A stretch of 35,228 nt of DNA from NCBI RefSeq assembly GCF_014861365.1, contig NZ_RRYW01000024.1, positions 1 to 35,228 on the forward strand, read 5' to 3'. Source of the stretch: Psychrobacter sp. FME6. GTDB taxonomy: Bacteria; Pseudomonadota; Gammaproteobacteria; Pseudomonadales; Moraxellaceae. Below, piece after piece: positions 1 to 8,957 of this stretch. The notes beneath the pieces are model-generated. The model saw only the letters and a list, made by a program, of their open reading frames with translations, had not been told where the DNA came from and made no database searches. The translations under genes were made by a program, and so were the position numbers. Each line of letters opens with the position of its first letter. Within the stretch, counting starts at the first letter, position 1.

Positions 1-62
1 TCTAGGTCTTTTTTTCACCTCGCATTTGGTATTGCACTTCATGTGTTAATCTAAGGCTATAA

Positions 63-99
63 AAAAAGCCCCTTTCGTCAATGACAAAAGGGGCTTTTT
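63..99. terminator. Bidirectional intrinsic terminator
   Basis: A 13-bp perfect stem (arm AAAAAGCCCCTTT at 63-75 with its complement at 87-99) encloses an 11-nt loop. It has A-runs and T-runs on both sides, so it can end transcription from either direction: a gene left of the window on the plus strand, or the small reverse ORF at 152-358. Confidence 0.85.
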
Positions 100-151
100 A
101 GTGGTTATCACTCATTTATTATAAACTAAATGAATCTAAATAGAAGAGCTA

Positions 152-358
152 CTAACCTAATATAACAACCGAAGTGCCGCCGTAAGATGGTGACCCATGA
201 ACCGTGAAGTTCAGGGCGGATGCGTCATTACCTCGGCAGGTTTCCTGATACACCGCAAGCGGTGCAGGCATACACAATGAAGTAATAGGTACCACATCCT
301 GGTAAAGCATTATCGGCTCAGGGAATAAACATCTACTAGCCAACACTTCAGAATACAT
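152..358 (-). CDS. Possible small hypothetical protein (68 aa)
   Basis: This reverse-strand ORF would encode 68 residues with three cysteines and a Gly/Ser/Thr-rich tail. I do not recognise it. In its favour, it is followed at once by a strong terminator (63-99) and is more GC-rich than the surrounding spacer. Against it, the sequence before the ATG has only a weak purine stretch and no clear ribosome site. A much better ribosome-site-like sequence (AGGAGGTGATGA on the reverse strand, about 456-467) lies roughly 100 nt upstream, but it serves only a 15-codon or 11-codon reading frame. It could be a real short gene, a degraded gene end or chance. Confidence 0.28.
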   Translation of the reverse strand: MYSEVLASRCLFPEPIMLYQDVVPITSLCMPAPLAVYQETCRGNDASALNFTVHGSPSYGGTSVVILG

Positions 359-618
359 TTATCTTAACCAATGGCTTGAGGGATTGCAAGTACGAATTAC
401 AGATTGGTACTTATACAAATTGATACTTAGACTTAATAATTGGCATTATTGAGGTCATCACCTCCTAAAAAATCATTCAAATGGAAGCATAAAAAGCGCT
501 TGATTGATAGCCTAAAAGGTCAATTTTTCAGCTATTTTGAGATGTGTGTTAATATAGAGGGCTTTAGAGATCCTAATACAGCATCATAGGCGTTCATTCA
601 CTTGAGGAGCGGTAATCA

Positions 619-2277
619 ATGACCAACACCCAGCAACCATCAGAAGCTATTAATGATAATAAAGCGCAGCTTAATAATAAGCGAGATAGCGCAGAGGATA
701 AAAAAACACCGCATGTCTTAATGATATTAGATGGTTTTGGGTATCGAGAAGATGATAAGGACAATGCGATCGCCGCCGCCAATATGCCAAACTTAGATAA
801 GATTTATCAACAATATCCACATGGCTTGATATCAGCTTCAGGAGAGGATGTGGGATTGCCAGATGGTCAGTTTGGTAATTCAGAAGTGGGGCATATGAAC
901 TTGGGTGCTGGTCGGGTTCTTTATCAAGATTCGACCCGTATCTCAAGTGAGGTAGAAAATCGTGAGTTCTATAAAAACGAAGCGTTAGTCAATGCCGTAA
1001 AAGCGGCGAACAAGCTTGGTGGTAACGTCCATATTATGGGTCTGCTATCAGATGGTGGTGTGCATTCGCATCAAGACCATATCGAAGCGATGTGTCACTC
1101 GGCATTGGTACATGGTGCCAAAAACGTCTTTGTGCATTGCTTCCTAGATGGCCGTGATACCCCGCCCAAATCTGCCGATAAGTACATCAATCGTCTGCGC
1201 GACCATATCAATAAGCTCAATGCGCATTATGAAGGGGGCCGCGTACAGATTGCCAGTATCATTGGTCGCTACTATGCGATGGATCGTGACAATCGCTGGG
1301 ATCGCGTACAAAAAGCTTATGAGCTGATCACTGAGGGTAAAGCGGATCGTTTGTCGACCCGTGCTGATGGTGCGGTGCAGGCGGCTTATAAAGCGCGCGA
1401 AACCGATGAATTTATCAACCCGACTGTGGTGATTGGTCGTGATGAAGTGCCATATACCGTTGATGATAATGACGCGCTTATTTTTATGAACTTCCGTGCT
1501 GACCGTGCTCGCGAGCTTGCGCAAGCCTTTGTATTGCCCGATCATGAGTTTTCAGGTTTTGCCCGTCATAAACAACCAAAACTTGCGGCATTTGTGATGC
1601 TGACTAAATACTCAGATATTTTGGCAGACAACCCAAAAACCAGTATCGCTTATTATCCAACCTCATTGACCAACACGCTTGGCGAGTATTTGCAGGATAA
1701 AGGTAAAACCCAGCTACGTATCGCGGAAACTGAAAAATACGCCCATGTGACGTTTTTCTTTAGTGGTGGCCGTGAGGAAGAGTATAAAGGCGAAACCCGT
1801 ATCTTAGTACCTTCTCCCGATGTTGCGACTTATGATCTAAAACCTGAAATGAGCGCCCCAGAAGTGACCGATGAATTGGTGGCGGCTATTGAGTCTGGCA
1901 AATATGATGTGCTGGTGGTCAACTACGCCAATGGTGACATGGTCGGGCATACCGGTATATTCGACGCAGCGGTGCAAGCTGTAGAAGCATTAGATGTCAG
2001 CGTTGGTCGCGTAGCAGCAGCAGTTCGTGCAGCGGGTGGGGATATGCTTATCACGGCAGATCACGGGAACTGTGAGCAAATGCAAGATTACGAGAGCGGT
2101 CAAGTCCATACTCAGCATACGACAGAATTGGTACCACTCATTTATATTGGTGAGCAAAAAGTAACAGTACGTGATGGTGGTAAGCTTAGTGATGTGGCAC
2201 CGACTATCTTAGCGTTAATGGATGTTGAAGCACCCGCTGAGATGACAGGTGAGAGTTTATTGATTCCAGCATCATAA
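619..2277 (+). CDS. gpmI: 2,3-bisphosphoglycerate-independent phosphoglycerate mutase
   Basis: Cofactor-independent phosphoglycerate mutase interconverts 3- and 2-phosphoglycerate in glycolysis and gluconeogenesis, using two Mn ions in the cytosol. The alkaline-phosphatase-like fold is clear: the MILDGFGYR metal motif (Asp38), the phospho-acceptor serine in [14 protein letters not shown] (Ser88), [38 protein letters not shown] and the C-terminal metal motif [10 protein letters not shown]. At 552 aa it is about 35-40 residues longer than usual because of a polar Asn/Lys/Asp-rich N-terminus before Met35. The start at 619 is kept because GAGGAG (604-609) sits 9 nt upstream. A possible -10 (TAATAT, 550-555) lies upstream with only a poor -35. 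A terminator follows at 2333-2365, so it is probably a single transcription unit. Confidence 0.97.
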   Translation: MTNTQQPSEAINDNKAQLNNKRDSAEDKKTPHVLMILDGFGYREDDKDNAIAAANMPNLDKIYQQYPHGLISASGEDVGLPDGQFGNSEVGHMNLGAGRVLYQDSTRISSEVENREFYKNEALVNAVKAANKLGGNVHIMGLLSDGGVHSHQDHIEAMCHSALVHGAKNVFVHCFLDGRDTPPKSADKYINRLRDHINKLNAHYEGGRVQIASIIGRYYAMDRDNRWDRVQKAYELITEGKADRLSTRADGAVQAAYKARETDEFINPTVVIGRDEVPYTVDDNDALIFMNFRADRARELAQAFVLPDHEFSGFARHKQPKLAAFVMLTKYSDILADNPKTSIAYYPTSLTNTLGEYLQDKGKTQLRIAETEKYAHVTFFFSGGREEEYKGETRILVPSPDVATYDLKPEMSAPEVTDELVAAIESGKYDVLVVNYANGDMVGHTGIFDAAVQAVEALDVSVGRVAAAVRAAGGDMLITADHGNCEQMQDYESGQVHTQHTTELVPLIYIGEQKVTVRDGGKLSDVAPTILALMDVEAPAEMTGESLLIPAS

Positions 2278-2332
2278 GCCTGTTATTTAATATGTTGACA
2301 GCTTCTTAGTACGGCTAAAACAATAAAAGTAG

Positions 2333-2365
2333 AAAGGAGGGATAGTGATTATCCTTCCTTTTTTT
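2333..2365 (+). terminator. Intrinsic terminator of gpmI
   Basis: Arms AAAGGAGGGATA (2333-2344) and TATCCTTCCTTT (2350-2361) pair over 12 bp with one G-T wobble and a 5-nt loop, followed by a run of T. It separates gpmI from the downstream protease gene. Confidence 0.85.
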
Positions 2366-2500
2366 ATGTGTTTTTTACGATACATTTCGCCTAAGTTACT
2401 TGCAATACTAGCCTAGTCTTAGATAGTGGCTTAGTGCTATTTTATAGGATATTATTCATAAATGACCATACAATAACTTTAAAAATACAGTGATTTTTTT

Positions 2501-4009
2501 ATGCATATTATCAAACCTCTATTTTTATTAATGTCTAAAAGATTGGAAAAATCAACGATGACAGTATCTATTAATACTAATTTTCTTAGCTTTCGTTTAT
2601 TAAAACCGGCACTGATTACAGGTTTGATGGGATTTACTGTAGTGAATATCCCTGCCCATGCCGCTCTCAATAATGATGACAGTAATCCAACGGCAAGTTT
2701 GCAATTGATTAGCTTAAATGCAGATGATGTGCCAATCAACAATGGCGCTGATGACTTATCAGATATCGCCGATTTGTTAGAATCTGCAGACCAAGTCGAT
2801 GACTCAATAGATGCTGTGCCTGATGAAAGCGTGTTGAACAACGACTCAGATGACATTAATACGGATATTCCAGAAGAAGTCGCGGAGGTGTCATTAAAAG
2901 CTATATCTCCTGAAACGCTAAAAACATTTGTCGCCGTGGTTGATTTAGTTCGCCGTGAATATGTTGATGCTGTGAATGATGAGGAGTTATTCAACAATGC
3001 GATGAGTGGTATGTTGACTAAGCTCGATAGTCATGCAGAGTTCTTAGATGCCGAAGCTTATGAAAATCTGCGCGCTTTTACCGAAGGGGACGTTGGCGAT
3101 ATCGGTATCAAGGTGGAATATCAGTCAAAAATTGGCTACTGGGTCATTACTGAGGTCATTGACGATTCACCTGCCGATAAAAAAGGCATCGCTGTTGGTG
3201 ATTACTTGCATCAAGTTGCCGAGTTTAAACTTGATCAGGACAAAGAGAATAATGATATCGAGCAACTTTTAACTGGGATTGCTGGTACGCAAGTGGATGT
3301 TGTGACCTCTAAAGCGGGTCGCCGTAAACATACCACGACTTTACAGCGTAATAATAACCACCCACAAATTATTGAAACAAGGCTTACGGATGGAATCGCT
3401 ATTGTTAGATTGCCCGCGTTTCAAAATAATAGCCGTGAAAAATTGCTACAAAGTTTAATCAACTTAGAAGCCCCTGTATCAGGTATTTTATTAGATATGC
3501 GTGACAATCCAGGAGGGGTGTTAACGTCGGCTATAAGCGTCGCCAGCTTGTTTATGAATGATACCGATGTGGTACAAGTAAAAGGCCGCCAAAGTGACTC
3601 ACGGACGCTATCGACTCAAGGTACGGCGTTACTCGAATCATTACCAGTAGTTGTTTTACAAAACAGATATTCAGCGTCAGCAGCAGAAGTGTTGGCCAGT
3701 AGCTTGCAAGCGCAAAAGCGTGCCACTATCGTTGGTGAGGTCAGTTATGGCAAAGGGTCGGTGCAGTCGGTGATACCGCTCAATGATGAGCAGGCAGTTA
3801 AGCTAACCGTCGCCAACTATATGACGGCATCAGGCAGGAAGATAGACGGGATTGGGGTAGAGCCTGATGTGATATTATCAGGTAGTGAGCGTACATGGGA
3901 GCAGCAGGCGCTTGACTTGTTGCAAGAGCAAGCACTTGATTCGGGGGTTCGTTTTGTCCGAAAACCCTCTGAAAAAGATAAGGCTGGAACCAGCAATAAA
4001 AATTTATAA
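2501..4009 (+). CDS. C-terminal processing peptidase (S41 family)
   Basis: This is a periplasmic serine protease of the CtpA/Prc family, which trims or degrades envelope proteins. The order is an N-terminal secretion signal ending near PAHA-A, an acidic low-complexity stretch, a PDZ domain (roughly residues 195-290 around GIKVEYQSKIGYWVITEV), then the S41 catalytic domain with LDMRDNPGG. The Ser/Lys dyad is intact: Ser393 in SASAAE and Lys418 in YGKGS. Three in-frame starts exist (2501, 2531, 2558). None has a strong ribosome site, but starting at 2558 gives the most normal signal peptide and follows a weak GGAAAAA, so the real protein may be 483 aa. Its substrate is not shown. Placement just after gpmI is a familiar gammaproteobacterial arrangement, but the terminator between them argues for separate transcription. 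Confidence 0.92.
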   Translation: MHIIKPLFLLMSKRLEKSTMTVSINTNFLSFRLLKPALITGLMGFTVVNIPAHAALNNDDSNPTASLQLISLNADDVPINNGADDLSDIADLLESADQVDDSIDAVPDESVLNNDSDDINTDIPEEVAEVSLKAISPETLKTFVAVVDLVRREYVDAVNDEELFNNAMSGMLTKLDSHAEFLDAEAYENLRAFTEGDVGDIGIKVEYQSKIGYWVITEVIDDSPADKKGIAVGDYLHQVAEFKLDQDKENNDIEQLLTGIAGTQVDVVTSKAGRRKHTTTLQRNNNHPQIIETRLTDGIAIVRLPAFQNNSREKLLQSLINLEAPVSGILLDMRDNPGGVLTSAISVASLFMNDTDVVQVKGRQSDSRTLSTQGTALLESLPVVVLQNRYSASAAEVLASSLQAQKRATIVGEVSYGKGSVQSVIPLNDEQAVKLTVANYMTASGRKIDGIGVEPDVILSGSERTWEQQALDLLQEQALDSGVRFVRKPSEKDKAGTSNKNL

Positions 4010-4122
4010 CAGGAGCACGTAGCTAACAAAGTATCGTTTTTATTTAGAACTGCCTATACTAAAACTAAAATAGGCTGTATCAAGCTTGATTGGCTGACAG
4101 AAATAAGCTAACGAAATATCAT

Positions 4123-4140
4123 AACCACATTGTGGTTTTT
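4123..4140 (+). terminator. Weak terminator candidate after the S41 protease
   Basis: A 6-bp stem AACCAC/GTGGTT with a 3-nt loop is followed by TTTTT, 114 nt after the protease stop and just before the convergent pilR end. The stem is short, so efficiency is uncertain. Confidence 0.4.
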
Positions 4141-4145
4141 GCCGG

Positions 4146-5876
4146 TCATGATTTAGAATAATTTTCATCGATTTCTAACTTTTTCATGCGATAGCGTAAA
4201 GAGCGAAAAGTGGTCCCAAGCAGTTCTGCCGCTTGAGTTTTATTCCCGCCAGTTTGTTTAAGTGCAGTGATAATCAGCTGTGTCTCTTGTTCTTGTAAGT
4301 AATGCTCCAAACCTTCAGACGGTAATTCGCCATCAGCGAAGGCACTTGGGTTGGCTGACGTGTCGTTCTCAGTCTCAATAAAGTGACGATCGATAGATTG
4401 TTTTTTACGGTCGTTATTAGTAATAGTGGCATTAGGTCGCTCTACCTCGTTAGCGACTGAGCGCTGTATCATAGAAGAGTAGTGCTGAATATTAGTACGA
4501 TAGGGGTGCAAATTAGAGGTTGTTTGCTGCATCTTTGCCGTGGTCGTTCTGTCTGTAGGCTGAGAGATGTGCTCTTGATTGTCTATCGATTGCGTTGCCA
4601 GTGGCTCATGTATTTTTTGCTCGGATAACTGAATATTAGGAATACTTGAGAGCCCATTTTGACCTTGAGATATTGTACTTTGATTAGCAACGTCAAAGTC
4701 AGCATCAAGCTCGGGTAGGCCTAAATGACTGACATCAATATGTGACGTTTCCGCTAAGGTTACAGCGCGCTCGAGTATATTACGTAGCTCACGGACGTTG
4801 CCAGCAAAATCATGGCATTGTAAGCGCTGGCAAGCCTCCATCGTTAATGATGGCGGCGTCTCTAACTGCCATTCACCAGCAATCATGGCCAAAAAATATT
4901 CTGCCAAGACAGGAATATCATCACGACGCGAATTAAGCGTTGGTAGCTTTAATTCAATAACATTAATACGGTAGTACAGATCTTGTCGAAACGTACCATC
5001 CTGCACCAACTGGCTCAAATCTTTATGGGTTGCAGATAAGATACGAATATCGACTGGCGTTTCTTTTGTATCGCCAATGGCACGTACCGTTTTTTCTTGG
5101 ATGGCTCGTAGCAGCTTTACTTGCATCGCCAAAGGCAAGTCGGCCACCTCATCTAAAAATAAGGTACCACCGTTAGCCTGCTGGAAAAGACCTTGCTTGT
5201 CAGCGACAGCACCTGTGAAGCTGCCTTTTTTGTGACCAAAAAACTCCGACTCCATGAGCTCTGAAGGTATCGCCCCACAGTTCACTGGCACAAAGCTGCC
5301 ATCCCTGCGCGGGCTTAAGTCATGAATCAATCTGGCGACTACTTCTTTACCCGTACCAGATGCCCCAGCCAAAAACACGGGTGCTTGCGAGCGGGCCAAT
5401 TTTAAAATAGTTTTTTTGAGGGGATGCATCACGGCAGAATCACCGATGAGTCTACTGTCTAACATTTTTTGTTCGGGTGTAGATTCAGGTGTGGTTTGCG
5501 CTTCGCTATCTCGATGAATAACCTTTAGGGCATTTTCGACTAATTGACGTAAACGTGGCAGCTCAAGTGGCTTGTTAACGAAATCAAAAGCGCCCATCTT
5601 TAATGCTTCAATAGCTAAGTCCATACTGCCGTGTGCGGTAATAACGGCTATCGGGGTATTAGAGCTATTGCTAACTTCTTTTACCAGCTCCAGCCCTGAA
5701 CCGTCAGGCAGCTTTAGGTCAGTCAAGCAAAAATCATACTCATTTTCTTGCCAGTATGATCTTGCTTGTGCCAGTGTATATGCCACATCACTTTTGATAC
5801 CCATTTTATTCAAAGTAATCTGCATTAATCGGCACAGATCTACTTCATCATCAACGACTAGTGCGGTTTTTGTCAT
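4146..5876 (-). CDS. pilR: Sigma-54-dependent response regulator PilR
   Basis: NtrC-family transcription activator, paired with PilS and known in relatives to activate the type IV pilin gene from a sigma-54 promoter. It has a receiver domain (residues 1-120) with phospho-acceptor Asp53 and Lys102. The AAA+ domain follows, with Walker A GASGTGKE (171-178), the sigma-54 contact loop GSFTGA (218-223) and Walker B GGTLFLDE (237-243). A Fis-type helix-turn-helix lies at the end (about 540-566, NKTQAAELLG). At 576 aa it is about 130 residues longer than typical PilR. The excess is one block between the AAA+ and DNA-binding domains (about 390-520), rich in Gln, Asn, Thr and Ser and probably disordered. 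The gene lies 167 nt after pilS on the same strand, a gap that could hold its own promoter. Confidence 0.93.
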   Translation of the reverse strand: MTKTALVVDDEVDLCRLMQITLNKMGIKSDVAYTLAQARSYWQENEYDFCLTDLKLPDGSGLELVKEVSNSSNTPIAVITAHGSMDLAIEALKMGAFDFVNKPLELPRLRQLVENALKVIHRDSEAQTTPESTPEQKMLDSRLIGDSAVMHPLKKTILKLARSQAPVFLAGASGTGKEVVARLIHDLSPRRDGSFVPVNCGAIPSELMESEFFGHKKGSFTGAVADKQGLFQQANGGTLFLDEVADLPLAMQVKLLRAIQEKTVRAIGDTKETPVDIRILSATHKDLSQLVQDGTFRQDLYYRINVIELKLPTLNSRRDDIPVLAEYFLAMIAGEWQLETPPSLTMEACQRLQCHDFAGNVRELRNILERAVTLAETSHIDVSHLGLPELDADFDVANQSTISQGQNGLSSIPNIQLSEQKIHEPLATQSIDNQEHISQPTDRTTTAKMQQTTSNLHPYRTNIQHYSSMIQRSVANEVERPNATITNNDRKKQSIDRHFIETENDTSANPSAFADGELPSEGLEHYLQEQETQLIITALKQTGGNKTQAAELLGTTFRSLRYRMKKLEIDENYSKS

Positions 5877-6043
5877 ACATCATCTCATCGTGTTCAACAG
5901 CTATAAAGTATTAAGGTTTTAAACGAAACAAGGGTAAAGCCCTTTTGCAGAATACCGAGGAATCAATCGTATACAGCTTTTTATAGCAAATATTTAAGAG
6001 ATCAACCTTTTTCATAAGACAAACATCTTACTTTACAAAAACT

Positions 6044-7810
6044 TTAATCAAGGGAGTCTTCAGTATTTTTAAAGGTAGTATCAGAGTTGGTCGCAGGAGC
6101 AATCAAACGAAAGCAAGTTTTTTCGTGCTCAGGAATACAAAGTAAACGGGCTTGATTAGCTTCACAAAATGCTTGCGATAAATACAATCCTAAGCCTGTT
6201 CCTGCTTCATCTGTGGTAAAAAACGGGTTGAATAAATGCGGAATATCGTCAATATTAACACCAGCACCCCCATCTAAGATATCAATTATAACATCGTTAT
6301 CTGCACAATAAATTTCGATTTCCACAAAGGCATGAGGGTGAGCGTAGCTACTATGACGTAAGCCATTGTTAATTAAGTTAATTAAGATTTGCTCTAATTG
6401 ATGGGTATCGAAAGAGATGGTGGGTTGAGCCTTAATATGCAGAAAAATATCGTGTCCTTGAAAGTAATTCTCTAAAAATGTTGGTACCCACTCGGTTAAC
6501 GCAACCGACTGCTGTTTTGCCGCTTGTTGTCGCGACAGCTTTAGAATGTCCTCGATGATACGATTCACCCGCTTCGTCTGTGAAAATATCATTTTATAAA
6601 GCTCGTAATTACCAGTCGTATCGCTGCTTAATGCACTAGCTGCCATACTGTCATCTGTTGTGTTTTGCGTAGTACTTTCTAGGCTATCCTCCATCAGCAG
6701 CTGGCTGGCTTGTGAGATAGCCGCTAGTGGATTTCTTATTTCATGAGCGATACTGGCTGTTAATTGTCCTAAAGAGGCCAGTTTTAATTGTTGGGCGCTG
6801 GCTTGTTCACGGCGTAAGTCTTCCAGCAGGATCAATTTACTGCCATCTTTTAATGGGATGATTTGTACTCGTAGCTTGCCAAATATGGAAGCGTTTGCTA
6901 CCGCAGGCAAGTCATAAGTAAAGCTGCGCGACTGCCCAGCTGCTACCGACAAACAAGCCTCAAACAGCTGCGAATGCTGCTCATTGAGCTGCTGCTGGAA
7001 GTTAGATAGAAGGGTGTTACGAGAGTTATTTCGCCTATTTTGTTTATCAACGGTGGTGCTGTGCAACAACTCTCGCGGATTATGTGAAATGCTCAGTAAT
7101 TGGTGAGCCGCAAGGTTTGCCAAGACGATATGCTGGGTATCGATAACAATGACACCGCTAATCATTTGCGTGACCACTTCTTGATTGATGACATTCAGTC
7201 TTTCGACTTCTTTGGCATGATTGGCGGCTACTTTTTCAAGCTGTACTAAGCGGTGCGAGATTGACCAGCTCAAGCCACCGACCGCTAAAAAGCTCGCTGA
7301 CATGAGTAAAGCATCAGCCAAATTGGCCAAATTCATACTATTGGCAATGGCATAAAAAAACTGTTGATAAATGACAAAAATAATAGCGAGTAGGGTAATG
7401 ATTAATGCTTGTGAGCCTTGCAGTAGCATAAAGCTTGCTGCCACGACCACCATATAAAGCATGGTCAACTGCAAGTCAGGCGCACCTGCGGTATACAATA
7501 ATAAGCTTAATATAATGACATCTAATGCCAGTCCAAGCGCTAGCTGCCGTTGCATTTTTTTATGCACAACATAAAACAAGCCAAGCAAGATTAAGCTAAG
7601 AATGACATAAAAGCTGAGTGCGGTCTGCTGCAGGAAGCTTGGTAGGGATGTGCTACCACCCGTGCGAGCAGTGATATATACCGTTAGCATAGAAAACAAA
7701 CTAAGAACAAAGCGATAACTGCTATAGATGAGACCTAGTCTGCGCAGTTGCGATAGAGGGAGGGTGTCTTCGCGATGTAAATAGTGAGTGATAGCAGTAG
7801 CAGACTTCAT
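6044..7810 (-). CDS. pilS: Sensor histidine kinase PilS
   Basis: Membrane histidine kinase that, in relatives, controls PilR and so type IV pilin expression. The N-terminus holds about six hydrophobic segments (residues 28-185), matching the multi-helix sensor part of PilS. A PAS-like cytoplasmic region follows (about 200-330), then the H-box LASIAHEIRNPLAAI-like segment with phospho-acceptor His356. The ATPase domain has the N box (NLINNGLRHS), the G1 box (DGGAGV) and G2 (GTGLGLYLS). Length is 588 aa, somewhat long because of polar inserts at about 250-290 and 375-400. The start has no strong ribosome site. It lies 45 nt downstream of the GacA-like gene and upstream of pilR on the same strand, so co-transcription of all three is plausible. 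Confidence 0.92.
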   Translation of the reverse strand: MKSATAITHYLHREDTLPLSQLRRLGLIYSSYRFVLSLFSMLTVYITARTGGSTSLPSFLQQTALSFYVILSLILLGLFYVVHKKMQRQLALGLALDVIILSLLLYTAGAPDLQLTMLYMVVVAASFMLLQGSQALIITLLAIIFVIYQQFFYAIANSMNLANLADALLMSASFLAVGGLSWSISHRLVQLEKVAANHAKEVERLNVINQEVVTQMISGVIVIDTQHIVLANLAAHQLLSISHNPRELLHSTTVDKQNRRNNSRNTLLSNFQQQLNEQHSQLFEACLSVAAGQSRSFTYDLPAVANASIFGKLRVQIIPLKDGSKLILLEDLRREQASAQQLKLASLGQLTASIAHEIRNPLAAISQASQLLMEDSLESTTQNTTDDSMAASALSSDTTGNYELYKMIFSQTKRVNRIIEDILKLSRQQAAKQQSVALTEWVPTFLENYFQGHDIFLHIKAQPTISFDTHQLEQILINLINNGLRHSSYAHPHAFVEIEIYCADNDVIIDILDGGAGVNIDDIPHLFNPFFTTDEAGTGLGLYLSQAFCEANQARLLCIPEHEKTCFRLIAPATNSDTTFKNTEDSLD

Positions 7811-7855
7811 AAATTGACCGTCATAAAAGGATAGATGCTTAAGTGCTTAAATGAC

Positions 7856-8491
7856 TTATGGTTGAATCAGGCCGTGACGAATTGCCAAATGAGTCAACTT
7901 GACATCACTATCTACACCGACTTTTTCGTAGATACGGTAGCGATAAGTATTAATAGTTTTGACACTGACAAACAGCTGATCGGCGATTTGTTGCGGGCTT
8001 TGACAGTTGACGACCATCATTGCTACCTGTTTTTCACGATCACTCAATAAGTCAAAAGGTGAATTGGCATTATCTGATAATAAAACATCAGCCAATTGCT
8101 CGGCGACATCTTGGCTAAAGTAGCGCCCGCCTTGATAGATTTTTTTGACCGCTCGAATCATCTCCTCGAGAGGTGTGCCTTTAGTAATATAGCCATTGAC
8201 ACCCGCTTTGATAAGCATGGAGGGATAAGGCTGTGCTGACATACTACTCACGGCCAATATCTTAATACCCATATTCAGTTGAATTAAGCGTTTGGTTGCT
8301 TCAAGTCCACCAATATTGGGCATATTAACATCCAGTAAAATCACATCAGGATGTAGTTGTTTGGCCAGTTTAATGGCCATATCACCGCTATCCGCTTCGC
8401 CAACCACTTCGATGTCGGCACTGTCTGATAACATACGGCTGATACCCATTCTTACCAAATCATGATCATCTACTACCAATACTTTAATCAT
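7856..8491 (-). CDS. LuxR-family response regulator, GacA/UvrY-like
   Basis: Two-component response regulator of NarL/FixJ type. The receiver domain (1-120) keeps the acidic pair Asp8/Asp9, phospho-acceptor Asp54 in ILLDVNMPNIGG and Lys104. A LuxR-type helix-turn-helix occupies the end (about 145-205, LSDREKQVAMMV...QIADQLFVSVKTINTYRYRIYEKVGV). Length (211 aa) and sequence resemble GacA/UvrY, which in other gammaproteobacteria activates small RNAs that antagonise CsrA/RsmA. Its cognate kinase (BarA/GacS type) is not in the window. AAAGAG precedes the ATG. Being the first gene ahead of pilS and pilR could tie pilus control to a global stress or virulence switch, which is inference from order only. 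Confidence 0.88.
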   Translation of the reverse strand: MIKVLVVDDHDLVRMGISRMLSDSADIEVVGEADSGDMAIKLAKQLHPDVILLDVNMPNIGGLEATKRLIQLNMGIKILAVSSMSAQPYPSMLIKAGVNGYITKGTPLEEMIRAVKKIYQGGRYFSQDVAEQLADVLLSDNANSPFDLLSDREKQVAMMVVNCQSPQQIADQLFVSVKTINTYRYRIYEKVGVDSDVKLTHLAIRHGLIQP

Positions 8492-8957
8492 AACGATACT
8501 CTTTATTATTTGTCAGAATGAAGGTTTTTATTGATGCTAAATGACCGGCAAAACCAAACCGTGGTGTCATTTTTTTATTTCTGAGAAGGTGAAATACTGT
8601 TACTATGTTATATAGATGTTATATGAATTTCGCCGTTTAATATAACAAAATACGAATGATTACAGCATTCAAAGTTAAATTATATTGCTGCAATGTGAAG
8701 CAATGTTTCTATAATATAAAGTAGTTGTAGCAAAACTTGAATTAGGTCAAAATAAACCATTAAATCAGTTTGATAGATTAAACTTAAATGCAAACCATGA
8801 TACACTAAAAATACAAAAACTCTATATGAGTACTTACAAACACATCCATAAATGCTACGTACGTTGTTGCTATTAGTTAGTATGTAACTGATTTTCTAAT
8901 TACTGACTTTTAATTAAAGTTACTAATTTTAATGGCATCGCGGCAGCAGGGGGCATA
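8492..8957. other. 466-nt divergent intergenic region
   Basis: AT-rich spacer between the GacA-like gene (reverse) and the PBP7 gene (forward). On the reverse strand, TTGTTA followed 17 nt later by CATATA (near 8615-8645) is a possible promoter for the regulator, and the adjacent ATATAACAT sequence is repeated in tandem. A forward promoter candidate is listed separately. No coding frame or RNA gene is evident. Confidence 0.5.
8778..8806 (+). promoter_or_regulatory. Predicted promoter of the PBP7 gene
   Basis: TTAAAC (8778-8783), a 17-nt spacer and TACACT (8801-8806) preceded by TGA, an extended -10. The -35 is poor, and the predicted leader would be about 145 nt. Confidence 0.4.
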
